A stretch of DNA of 64,000 nucleotides, taken from assembly GCA_030062745.1 (NCBI GenBank), contig CP099844.1, positions 19,468,596-19,532,595 of the forward strand. The letters are read 5' to 3'. This stretch comes from Capitulum mitella (taxonomy: Eukaryota > Arthropoda > Thecostraca > Pollicipedomorpha > Pollicipedidae). The notes beneath the pieces were generated by a model that was given only the letters and a program-made list of their open reading frames with translations, ran no database searches and was not told where the DNA came from. This document shows positions 46,612-64,000 of this stretch, piece after piece. A program made the translations under genes and the position numbers. How positions within the stretch are numbered: position 1 is the first letter of the stretch; every line of letters starts with the position of its first letter.

Positions 46612-46803
46612 CGCGCACAATGAAAGTCATAACAAGGAATATCCAGTACACTCGCCCAAGCCTGAAAGCGCTCCGCAGACCTCCTGTTGGACACTACCGC
46701 CGTGACCACAGTTCGCAGGCGGGGCCTTTCTGCGGGGTCGATGGCTGCCGAAGCATCACACGGCACGCCTTCCGTCGCGAGCTGCCCGCGCAGGAGCTGG
46801 CGC

Positions 46804-49800
46804 CTACTCCTTCTCGTCGTGCCGGCGCCGGTCTGTCGACGTCTTGAAGAACGTCTCTGGGTTGGCCGGGGTAATGTTGTTTTGCCTAGCGAACTCCACC
46901 AGATCCCGCTTCATGGCGTACGCGTCCTCACCATCAGCGTAGTATTTCGGCTCGATGTCTGACTTACTGAAAGGCATCGGGCAGACAGTGAGGCGCTGCC
47001 GGCGCGCAGAACGCGACGCTCACGGAAGGGGAACAATAAGGAATGGAGACTATGTATGTAGAATGTAGATCAGTAGTAGAATGTAGTAGAATGTAGAATG
47101 TATATTATGTCAATATAATGCCAAAACCCCTTTCACCATGCATATTCCCTTGACACAAGAAAACCAATTCGATATAAATGAACGCAAAATTATCCAATGG
47201 ATTCACATGCATGAATGAACGTATGTGTGAGCTGACGCGACAATCCAATCACACAGTTCCTCATCATTCAAAGCTGCACTGTACATATCTGACCTGAACT
47301 TCAGTGTGTTGTTGTACAGGTTCAGCGCCGCCCGGTTGCTCTTGCGGACGTGCAAGCTGACGTATTTGGCGTTGAACACCTCGATCATGGCACGAGCCGT
47401 CTGGTCCATCAGCTTCTGTGCCAGCCCCAGTCTCCGGTGTGACCGCTTGACCGCCAGCGATGTGATGTGCCCATGCCTGTCGTCGTCATCCTCTGTCTCT
47501 TCCTCCATCTTGGCCAGCACATATCTGCAACCACAACAAAGCACGTGTCTGAGGCCAACCGCGAATAGTTTCCAATATGGCCGTTTCATTTCTACACCAG
47601 GGGATTTCCACATACAGGAATGTCATTTCCACAACAGTACAACACTGTAACATCACAAAACTGTTAACACATGGGAAGTATGCAAAAAAAACGAACCTTT
47701 ACAAATAACGAAACACGGGCATCACCGATTCTCACGACAGCCACATCGTTTGATGGTTAACCCTCGCCAGTGCAGAAGGCATAGGTGAAACAACACCCCG
47801 AGGTTTTTCGCAAGTTGATCCACAATGATTTTTTCGAACCTTTTTCACAGACTCAAGGAAAACGTGCTGTCAATACATTCACAGATCATTGACCTACTAC
47901 ATCTGTCCGAGTGCATGCCATGGAGAAATCATGATACCATGAAAACTGTCATCGTACTGAAAACGTTACAAATGTTCAACATGTCTTCGCTCAATTTCAC
48001 ACATGAGTGCCACGAGTGTGACCAAATTCAGTCGGTTAGGTGTCAAAGATGTAGAGTGAAATTCATGCTATCAGACTTGATCCTGCCACAGCACTGAACT
48101 GCCACCCCTGGTTATCGGCTACGTCTCCAATGACCTTTGCACTCTGCGAATCCATACCTACCCGTCCGATTTGTATTGCCTAGGGCAATTAGATACCAGC
48201 TCGACAATGTGCTCTACTCATTGCTGACTGGTTGGTCTCAGATATGGGGAGGAACAATATAACTGCAAGGAAGCCTGACAACTGAGGGATCCTGGAGGAT
48301 GAATTAATATCTACATCCTTGACAGCCAGCTGACTGATTTTGGCCACAATGGGTGCACTCATCATATCAATGACCTCTGCCCTTGAATTTTTCTTGGTTA
48401 AGTTAAAAGTCAACATCAACATAACATGTTGATGCCAGTGATGTTGATGACCTATGATTGACTTTGAAGGGGTCATGTATAAATCAGATACATTGGATTT
48501 ATGTACAACTAGTAGTTTCCATTCCTCTTCACTGCCAGAAGTTGTTCTGGCCCTCAAAAGCACCCTATAGGTTGTGTCAAGTCAGATCCAGTAGAACCAG
48601 GATCCACTGACAATGGCTTCCATGGAGGTTGACTGTACGGTCACTGCATGACTTAAAAGGATCAAACTGGCTACCGCCATGTAGCTGAAGGACCAAGCCA
48701 TGGATTTTTTTGCTGCTCTGTCATGTCAGGTTTGGGGACCGTACCCCCTATATGTACAACCGAAGGTATACAGATGGCCCAGTCTGCAAAGTACGACAAT
48801 CTCAACAAGATCTCACTATGGGCACAAGTAAAAAAAAATACAATGTCTGTGCAGATATAAACGGTTCTGGTGCAGAAATCACGATGGCTGTGCGGACCCA
48901 AGGCCGTGGTGCAGACTGTCACTGGCAAATCTGAACTGGCAAGGAAATGATAGAAAACTAATATGTAAGGTGGAGGATGACACAGTGCAACTGTGTCTTT
49001 ATGCAGTTACGATGTTTGTGGTTTATCAGCTGTCTTCCAAGGCATGCCTGTGGCTACACAGGGCATAGCATGTATCTTGGAGTGTGTGGCACCTGTATCT
49101 GGCCATGTTGGGACCAACTGCAGGCATTCTACATTACACTGCTTGCCTTTATGGTATCTCAGAGCTGTGATGAGTCTACATTCTGCTTTGCACCATAACA
49201 CACACTATTTCACTCTTACAAAAGAAGGTGATAGGACTTGGGTGGGGTACATAAAACATTTATCTGTGGTGCTGGGATTTTCATTGCCAAAAATATTGTT
49301 ATCACTATGGCATTTACTCTGGAGGATGTTGAGATAATTTGCTTCTGCACAATTCATGATTCCATCCAATGGTGGGAGATGGTGCCCCACGTCTTGGGGC
49401 TTTGTGTAGACCATGCGTACACTTGGCCTTGCTGATGCTCGTTGTCTAGAACTCAGCCATACTTTTAATACTGGAGGGTGGTGACTACCTACACTCAATG
49501 ATAGTGGAATAGAATCTTAATTCTGCCTTGCCAAAATTGCAACTTAGAAAATAAAGTCCTCTTAATACCTAGTACATCTTCTCCTCTTACATAAAAGAAA
49601 TAATGAAAGATTCACAAAAATCCTACACAGCATGTGCACTATCTAAGTACCATACAGTAACACATTATTAGATGAAAGACACCAACTTCATTTTGCCGTG
49701 GGTGCCACCATGTAAAAAATCAAAAGGATGTAAATCTGAAGGGCCTTCTGGAGGGCATTAGTTTGCTTGCACTGCAAAACATCCAAAAGGAAACAAGCCA

Positions 49801-50027
49801 GTGAAAACAAAGGAAGATGCATGCAAAATGGCATTAACAAACATACAAAATGATGCAATAACTTACCCAACAATGTTTTTTCTTTCATCCTCAGCAACAT
49901 AACTCAGCTGTGGCCATGACAAGGCATGATAAAAGTAATATTTCATTAGGTAGTTTTCTGGTAGACATAGGAGATTACAATGCTGCATATTCATGAGATC
50001 ATCTGGAGTTGCTGTACGCACATTCAT
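46804..50027 (-). CDS. Naa10: N-alpha-acetyltransferase 10, catalytic subunit of NatA
   Basis: It transfers acetyl from acetyl-CoA to nascent protein N-termini at the ribosome, together with Naa15. Minus-strand exons are 50027-49867, 47524-47294 and 46966-46804 (stop TAG). Donors are GTAAGT and GTCAGA; acceptors are ttgtggttgcag and gatgcctttcag. Phases fit; 555 nt, 184 residues. The N-terminus ([20 protein letters not shown], then CLPENY) and the block [20 protein letters not shown] are almost invariant in animal Naa10. RRLGLA is the acetyl-CoA-binding R-x-x-G-x-A motif. [18 protein letters not shown] is the typical end of the GNAT fold. The acidic region after LAKMEEE has an Asp run. The C-terminal tail is only about 30 residues, shorter than the vertebrate tail and without its acidic Ser-rich extension. 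Intron 1 is 2.3 kb. Confidence 0.96.
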
Positions 50028-50350
50028 TGTCCTGAAAAGCAACATGTCTTAATGAAAACTGAAAAACCCATTGAACCAGGAGCTTTAGTAGTTGCAAAAC
50101 AAACACCATTCCAATGCAAATTTATTTTCTCTTATTTTGTAATGTTGTATGAAGGCCATGAAGGCCCATACCACACAAGGCTAAGTCTTGTCAAACTCCA
50201 AGTTTAAAAACATTGTGTAATTTAGGAATTGTTTTTTTTTTACTGCAGCTGCAACATCTGGCTAAGTCTGAATTGGTCTCAAATCATTGCTGACATTGCA
50301 GAAAGGAGATGATTATGCTGAGGCCTAGCAAATGTGACAATAACGCTAAG
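48190..50350. other. CpG-depleted block over Naa10 exon 1 and intron 1
   Basis: I see no CpG in 48241-48540 and very few in exon 1, while Naa10 exons 2 and 3 are CpG-rich. Codons of exon 1 end in A/T much more often than those of the other exons. Confidence 0.65.
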
Positions 50351-51899
50351 TAATGTATAACAAGTTCATTCAAGAAACATGAAGAAAGACACACATGAAA
50401 CACTTCAAATGCCTACGGACCATAATACTTAGCATTGAAGCAATTATGAAAAATGGAATACCATTTAACAGGAACACCGAGTTCTTTGCCAATTTTCACA
50501 TTTTAAAGGCTTCAGAATCAACTTCGACAGTCGGTGATTGTAAGAAATATAATAACGTACAGACTGCTTGATGTGTAGATGGAGCGATCAGGTCTTTCTT
50601 AACGTGGATCTTGTTGAAAGTGACTAGTAGACTTCAGCCAGCAACTTAATGTATACCACCGTACACTACACAGGCACCGGCTAGCAAGTCGCGCAGGACA
50701 AACCACGGAAAACGTGCTTGGTATGTACGGCCTTGCTTGGTTCCCAGCAAGAATACTCGAGGTGAAGGGAGCGGACTTTTTGTGCTGCCAATATGAACAA
50801 AAAAGCGTAACATTTTTATCTAATTTGAGCGCTACTAAATTCGTTCAATGGGATGAATACAGGGCATGGGGATAAATACCCTTTTCGTAAGCTTTGTTGA
50901 AGGGAAAGTAGCTTACTTAGAAGATGACGCGACGGTTTCAGTCTGCGTCATTTTCTGGATATACGAGCATTTCAGCCTTCTTGGAACCCATCTTTCTTTC
51001 CTTCCAAGCACTCTTCAAAAAAACCTTTCCGTTAAGGTGGAAGCCTGATGATGGAGACAATGGGCGTAACCAAGGTTCTCTATTCGGCGCATATTCCGGC
51101 GTAATCGACGAAAACTGAATAATGGTTATTATTCGTGTCACCAGATAAGACGAGTAGGAAGGCGAAGCCCTGTGCCAACAGTCGGGTGAGGGCGCATGGT
51201 TATTGTTGAAGTTTGGTTTTACTCTGTTTGGTTTGGGGTGGGGAAACTGATGAACTTTGTTTTGTCGTTGTCTGCGTCTAGATTGAGGAACTTGGGGCAG
51301 AAAGGATGGTAGCTTGGGCGGAAAGGATGACATCTCAGGCTTATCGTTGCGGCCCATGATTGCCCATGTTCAGGGGTGCGGAAAGCGGGGAGGAGGGGCA
51401 CCAACTTCTTGAAATCTTACATTGGCCCTATTGGCATTAACTGGGATGAACTGCCCCAAAATGCCTCCTTGCCCCCCCCCCCCCGACTGTGGAGGAATTA
51501 CTGCATCCCTGCTCATATTCAACCATTTTTTTAGTTGACACATGATTGAGGAATTTCAAAGAAATGGCAGGGCTGAAAATGCCGAATACTTGCTTGATGG
51601 GGAGATTTTGAAGACAGCATTATGGAAAATGGTCCAAAGTTGCATGTCGTGCACGGCAGACATCCGCAGGTCCCAGATGGTGTAGGCGAGTAGAGATGAA
51701 CCTACCTATAAGCAGAATTTAGACATGCGGAGCCTTCTGGCAATGAGGCCGTGTGGGGGATCTGGGCTGCATGTGTTTGTTGCCCATGAATGCTTTGAAT
51801 GGTGGCATCATGATATAGACCATAGTTGCCAGCCGTAATATAGACCATGATAATGTCTTTGATAAGAGTGACATTTAGAAAAAAACTGTTGCTGACTAG

Positions 51900-51950
51900 A
51901 ATTTGTACATTTGTACATTTGTACATTTCATAAATCCATCTGCCTATCTG

Positions 51951-51981
<31 letters not shown>

Positions 51982-51985
51982 GTCT
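51900..51985. repeat. (TTTGTACA)3 and (TCTA)n microsatellite
   Basis: Direct reading: three ttgtacat units at 51902-51927, then tcta units at 51950-51976, then tctg/tcta. Confidence 0.9.
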
Positions 51986-53067
51986 GTCTATAGATGTGTA
52001 TGTATATTTTGTAAGTTTCCAGTGCAGTACTCTGGAAAAAATGCCTAGCTCCAGGGCAGTTTATTTTGTAATGAACATGTTGAACATCAAAGGTATGTCA
52101 TTCAACTGGCAATGATATGTGCATGGTGCTTATGTTCATATGTTGGTAATTTAAAGTAACTTAGAACCATTAAAATCACTTCTTTTTAGAGTATGCAGTT
52201 TGGCATGCTCCCTGAAAGTCAGCATTTCTGTCAGCAGATTGGTTACTTGGTAGAACAGCAAACATGCCCAGATCCCAATGGAATGCATATTATCCCAGTG
52301 CTTTATTTGTTGACCTGGGTGGTTGTGTCATCTTGGAAAGGCCTCCCTCTGGAGCAAAGGGGTGCTCAGGTGATACTTACCCTGGTCAGCTTAGAACCTG
52401 ATGCAAAACAAAGACAACCTACATTGCCATAGGTTTCCGGCCCATGTCCGCAAAACAGTGTCGGGGATAGCTGCCTACCTCTGTAACAGTCAAATAAGTT
52501 GTGCATCTTTGTACAACTTATTTGTACAACTTAGTTGCCTTTTTTGTTGAACATTCCACCTTTTGTAAAAACCTTGATAGAATATGCTTTTCTCTGTTAA
52601 GATGACCTTGTCAGGAAAGTTTTGAGAAAAATAATCATTGCAAGCAATATCCGCATTTTCATACTTTTAGATAAGGTCACAAAATTTTACAATGTATTGG
52701 AATGCTTATGTAGACTTTTTGGGGGTCTGGATGCAATAGACATCCAAAAAAGGGTGGAAGTACAACATTTGTGTTAAAAAATAACTTAAGGTATTTTTTG
52801 GTCACCACTAACTGCATTCTTCCTAGGCAGTACAGTAATATAATATATGGCCAATTTTAATATGCATGAATTTAATCCTAAGTGGTAGGATTTTCCTCAT
52901 TGTTTCTGATATCTTGGAACACTGTTGCCTTACCTTCATTTTCAAATCTTATCTTCAGTCACATAGCATCAAGTATGCATGACAGGTGGACTGTTAAGGC
53001 TGACTGGTGGGCTCTCTTGATCTGGAAGGGGTGAGTTCTGGTCCCTAGATGACTGTTTTTATAGGTT

Positions 53068-53570
53068 GATGCAGTTTTTTTTTATTTTGATTGATTTGCA
53101 TTCAGAATGGAAATGATTCTTGTTCTTTAGGAAGGAGGTGGTCTAAGGTGATCAGGACCTTTGACTGGTCATTGTTCAAACACATGGGCAGCATGAAATT
53201 GCAGTATTATTTTGGTGCCCACTTCACTACTTTTTTTACAAGGATCCAAACCAATCATCCAGGAATGATGATGTATGTTGTTTTTATCTCTGTGAAGCAT
53301 TCACCCTGTAATATTCCCTAGATGCAGTTTTTTATTTTGATTGATTTGCATGCAGAATGGAAATGATTCCAGTTCTTTAGGAAGGATGTGCTCTAAGGTG
53401 GTCAGGACATTTGACTGGTCATTGTTTGAACACATGGGCAGCATGAAATTGCAGTATTATTTTGGTGCCCACTTCACTACTTTTTTATAAGGATCCATAC
53501 CAATCATCCAGGAATTATGACATATGTTGTTTTTAACTCTGTGAAACATTTGCTCTGAAATTTTTCTTTA
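53068..53570. repeat. Tandem duplication, unit about 250 bp
   Basis: 53068-53320 and 53321-53570 align along their length (gatgcagttttt..attttgat, gactggtcattgtt, cacatgggcagcatgaaatt, aatcatccaggaat). Substitutions are scattered and the T-run differs in length. Confidence 0.85.
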
Positions 53571-53936
53571 TTGCCTCATGATCTATCTCCTCCATACCAC
53601 AAAAGGTCAGACAAACAAAGGCCCAGTGAACAGATGACGGACAAATGGCTGATACTTGATGGAGTGGCCATCTGGGCTGATTTGCCATGTTTCACTGAAC
53701 AGAGGGAAACCAGTGTGAGATGGTACCATTAGTACCATAGTGTTATTGTTCTTTGAATGTAGGTAGTTTTCCCTGTGACCAGTGAAATCACCAGAACATC
53801 AGCATCTGGGGTATGCAGATTTTTGTTTTATCCAGTGACAAGCTTGGAGTACAAAATTTTCTGGTGCCATTTTCACCAATTTACATCATCATTTCAGACA
53901 GGGGTGTCGGTTTCTGTAAATGATTGCAGGAGCCGA

Positions 53937-55178
53937 ATCTAAGGATGTCCGGACAAGATGGCGAAAATTAGAAATGGCGAATGCCATTTTGGCGAATGCC
54001 GGATGGCGAATGCTGAATGACGACATGGAAAAAGGCGGCACATTAAAATGACGATTGGCCAAATGTCGAACGGCTAAATGGTGACACGTAAAACAGCGAC
54101 ATGCCAAGATGGCGGACAACGTGGCGAATGGGTAAATGGCAAACGGCAAACTGACTACATGCAAAAGGGCGACATGCCGAAATGGCGAGAGGAGAAATGC
54201 GAATGGCAAAATGACAACATTTCTCAGTATAAATTATACCCGAATGGCTTACCTGGATGGTTTGGGCTCAGATTAATGTCAAGCAGACCTTGTTGTTTGT
54301 ACCCTCAACTCATCGTCCAGTGGTGCAACTCATTGACGGACGGTCTTCGTTGCAGAAAGCCTGAAGGGTCTATTAGTAGGTATTGGCAATGCGTAAGGAT
54401 ACACTGAAACCGTCTCGACAGTCCGGACCGGATGGCACCCCGGTTCCGTGGTCCCCTGGCGTGTTGTACGAGAGCGAGATGGGCAGGGGCGGACGGGCAA
54501 TGTTGAGGACTTTTATGCTTCGCTACGAATCTGTCACGTCACACAGGCCAACATCCATGATGCTCTTTTGGGGGAGAGGGATGGATAGTGACGAGAGCTA
54601 TCGATTGCCGTTCGGTTTTGTTTCCGGCCGCATTGCTAGATGCTGAGAAGACGGGTTGAGGACGTCGTAAGCGACTCCAAACTAACTACCTCATTTCCTG
54701 GGGATAAGATCAAACATTTGGGTCCCATGGCACCGGATTCGAGTCCCGTAGGAGGCTCATTATTATATTGAGGCCAGCTGGCAGCTGAGCCTGGCACGTG
54801 GCGGCCCTGTCCATTTATCCATTTATCGGCCTTGACGTCCTCGGCGTTGACTTTTTACACGTTGCCATTCGGCCGTTCGCCATTTAGCCGTTCTCCATTT
54901 TCATATGGCGTTTTTTTACACGTCGTCATTTAGCCTTTCGCCACTTAGCCATTCGCCATTTTGGCATGTCGCCTTTTTGACACGTCGCCATTTGGCCATT
55001 CACCATGAAGCCGCTCGCCATTTTGGCATGTCGCCATTTTTACATGTCGCCATTTGGCCATTCGACATTTGGCCATTCGTCATTTTAGCATGTCGCCATT
55101 TTTACGCGTCGCCGTTTAGCATTCGCCATCTAGCACTTGCCATAAAAGCATTTGCCATTCTTGCATTCGCCATTTTAC
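53937..55178. mobile_element. Nested foldback-like element with inverted arrays of short repeats
   Basis: The insertion is bounded by the direct repeat ggagccga (53929-53936 and 55179-55186). Family A copy 1 has a single related site, ctagccga. The left arm (about 53958-54210) is a degenerate tandem array of atggcgaatgg(c)-type units. The right arm (about 54865-55175) is the same array in inverted orientation (gccattcgccatttt...tgtcgccattt). The 650-bp core has no recognisable protein. Long terminal inverted repeats built of short tandem units are the hallmark of foldback elements. Confidence 0.75.
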
Positions 55179-55323
55179 GGAGCCGATGACCCGACAACTT
55201 AACCTGCCCCCAAATGTGGGTTTCTCAGTGGATTTAGCCCACTTTATTTTGACCAGCAGAAATTTATCAGTTTTTATTGCTGTTTATCAAATGAAAATTG
55301 CATTTATTCCCATGCATACAGGT

Positions 55324-55331
<8 letters not shown>

Positions 55332-55369
<38 letters not shown>
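55332..55369. repeat. (TA)n microsatellite inside family A copy 2
   Basis: Pure TA tract at the same internal place as the tract in copy 1. Confidence 0.9.
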
Positions 55370-55373
<4 letters not shown>

Positions 55374-55997
55374 TAGAAAGATAAATATACCACTTTTGAC
55401 TGTATTCTTTACTTTCTGCTTATCTCTTATTTATGCGGCCGTATTTCTCGTTATTGTTACTCAGTTCCTTTACAACTGGGCATAAAATATTGAGTGGGCT
55501 CAAACCAACATTGGGTGGGCCCAAATCAACATTTGGTGGGCCAGGGCCCTCTCAAAAGAATACAGTTCAACACCCCTGATTTCAGGCACTTGCTGACAGT
55601 GATATAACTTCTGATGATTGCGTGTGTGTTGCGTTCATGTTGTACGAAGGCTGTACTTTGATACCTTTCATACTTTTACTCTGGAAGGTTATAACTACAA
55701 CTCAGCGTCATGTTATGTAAACTGGGTGAAATAAGGCTTTACATTGCTACTCGTCAGGAGTTAGTAGTGTCACTCTTTGCCCGTTGGGCGTCGGAAGGGG
55801 CGCCCAGAAAAGGTCTATCCATTGTATCCCTCCCCATCCCTGCAGGATCAAGTGCCTTGTGGACATGAATTGTACGAAATATCGAAACAAAAAATTTGAT
55901 GAATTGTTAAAACTTTTTTTCTTCCCTGATTTACACTACCACCCCTTGAGATTACCATTATAGTGTGTAAAGATTTGCTCCTTCTCCACTGCACCAG

Positions 55998-63446
<7,449 letters not shown>

Positions 63447-64000
63447 GTAAGTGGAGACTAACAGTCGGCTGGCCAGCCCGCGGCAGGCAGGAAGCGCCTG
63501 GTTTGGACAAGCCAGCTGAATTAACCCCGGCTATTGGTAGCTTTTTGGACGTCTTTGCGGCCCATCGAAAACGGAATGAAATTGTAGGCCCACGTTGGAA
63601 CAACGAAAAACAGGGCGTTTCGTGTTGTCTGTTGGCTTAAAAAACGACCAGAGCAGTTCCGTAAAGAAATTCTGTGTCTGGACCTTCGTGCGATGTTCGG
63701 TCAGGATTTTTAGCGCTTGTTTTGGGGATTGGTACCAGCATGCGTTTTTTCGCCCGCTTCTGTCTTAATGGTTTGCCTGAGTGAACCTTAGGTTTTATGA
63801 ACTTTTGCATGCTTTAGGACATGCGTGCCGACTGTCCCCGCATTATTACGGGTACGACATAGCCCCTCCTAGGCCTGGGTACAATTGGACACGCCATCTG
63901 TTTCGCATTGTGGTCGTATCGTGCTGCCGGTCAGCTCAGGGTACAATCGTACGAGTCCGATCGGCCCGGGTACGATCGGGCCGGGCCGGCTCTGTCGTAG
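63447..64000 (+). other. Abi intron or downstream sequence
   Basis: No further exon was recognised. The last 100 bp carry short direct repeats of the type gggtacaat(t)g and cgatcggcccgggtac. Confidence 0.45.

Larger units (their letters stand above)
50350..53898. other. Intergenic between Naa10 and Abi
   Basis: No gene was recognised. 50580-50770 is somewhat CpG-richer and lies where a Naa10 promoter would be expected. A poly-C run occurs at 51474-51484. A (TCTA)n tract preceded by three ttgtacat units lies at 51900-51985. 51900-53898 is CpG-poor. Confidence 0.45.
53899..55568 (+). mobile_element. hAT-type element (family A, copy 2) carrying a nested insertion
   Basis: Ends are CAGGGGTGTCGGTTT and ...AACACCCCTG. 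Flanks are atttcaga (53891-53898) and atttcagg (55569-55576), 7/8. After removal of 53937-55178 and one copy of ggagccga it is collinear with 7329-7786: tctgtaaatgatt, ccgacaac.taacct, atgtgggtttctca, a TA tract, ttatgcggccgt, and agggccctctcaaaagaata. It has no transposase frame. Confidence 0.88.

Noticed and set aside
52193-52432. Plus-strand open frame of 79 codons between Naa10 and Abi
   Set aside because: AT-rich, no splice context, no recognisable motif.

Overview
This is eukaryotic nuclear DNA, most likely from an arthropod and perhaps a crustacean. The evidence is spliced genes with GT-AG introns, AATAAA signals, animal-only gene families (rho-type rhomboid, Abl interactor, granulin), and many short hAT-type elements with 8-bp target duplications. 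Introns are a few hundred bases to 3 kb long, and coding DNA is GC-rich. I cannot name the species. There are no operons, CRISPR arrays or bacterial features.

Layout. Positions 1-2826 (+) hold the last three exons of a rhomboid intramembrane protease with its catalytic Ser and His. Positions 2850-11560 are intergenic: a GC-rich tandem array split by a dead LINE, several hAT-type MITEs and a tRNA-derived SINE. Positions 11564-27283 (+) hold a complete eleven-exon gene for a 1094-residue protein with an AT-hook and 13 C2H2 zinc fingers; it has one GC-AG intron and a duplicated 3' splice site. Positions 28256-30640 are a second interrupted tandem array.

Positions 32496-36279 (-) hold a three-exon gene for an unidentified 236-residue protein. 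Positions 39177-40649 (+) hold a small unidentified two-exon gene. Positions 42476-44181 (-) encode a compact secreted protein with two granulin modules. Positions 46606-50027 (-) hold a complete N-alpha-acetyltransferase 10 gene. From 55998 to the window end (+) runs the 5' and central part of Abi, a WAVE-complex subunit; its SH3 end lies outside the window.

The strongest unusual signals are five. (1) Abi carries eight consecutive small exons, 54-87 nt each, all phase 1 at both ends, so any subset could be skipped without breaking frame. (2) A nested transposon at 53899-55568 has a second element inside it; both levels keep 8-bp target duplications, and a second copy at 7329-7786 shows the empty site. 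(3) CpG is sharply mosaic: near-absent over about 43.2-45.5, 48.2-50.3 and 51.9-53.9 kb, normal elsewhere. (4) A 39-bp minisatellite in an Abi intron creates a spurious antisense open frame of 390 codons. (5) An exact 113-bp-offset duplication of a 3' splice site sits before one zinc-finger exon.

The genes do not form one pathway. Rhomboid acts in EGF-ligand release, Abi in actin nucleation, Naa10 in co-translational N-terminal acetylation, granulin is secreted, and the zinc-finger protein is nuclear. Exon models were built by eye from splice sites and phase, and all complete models close in frame.
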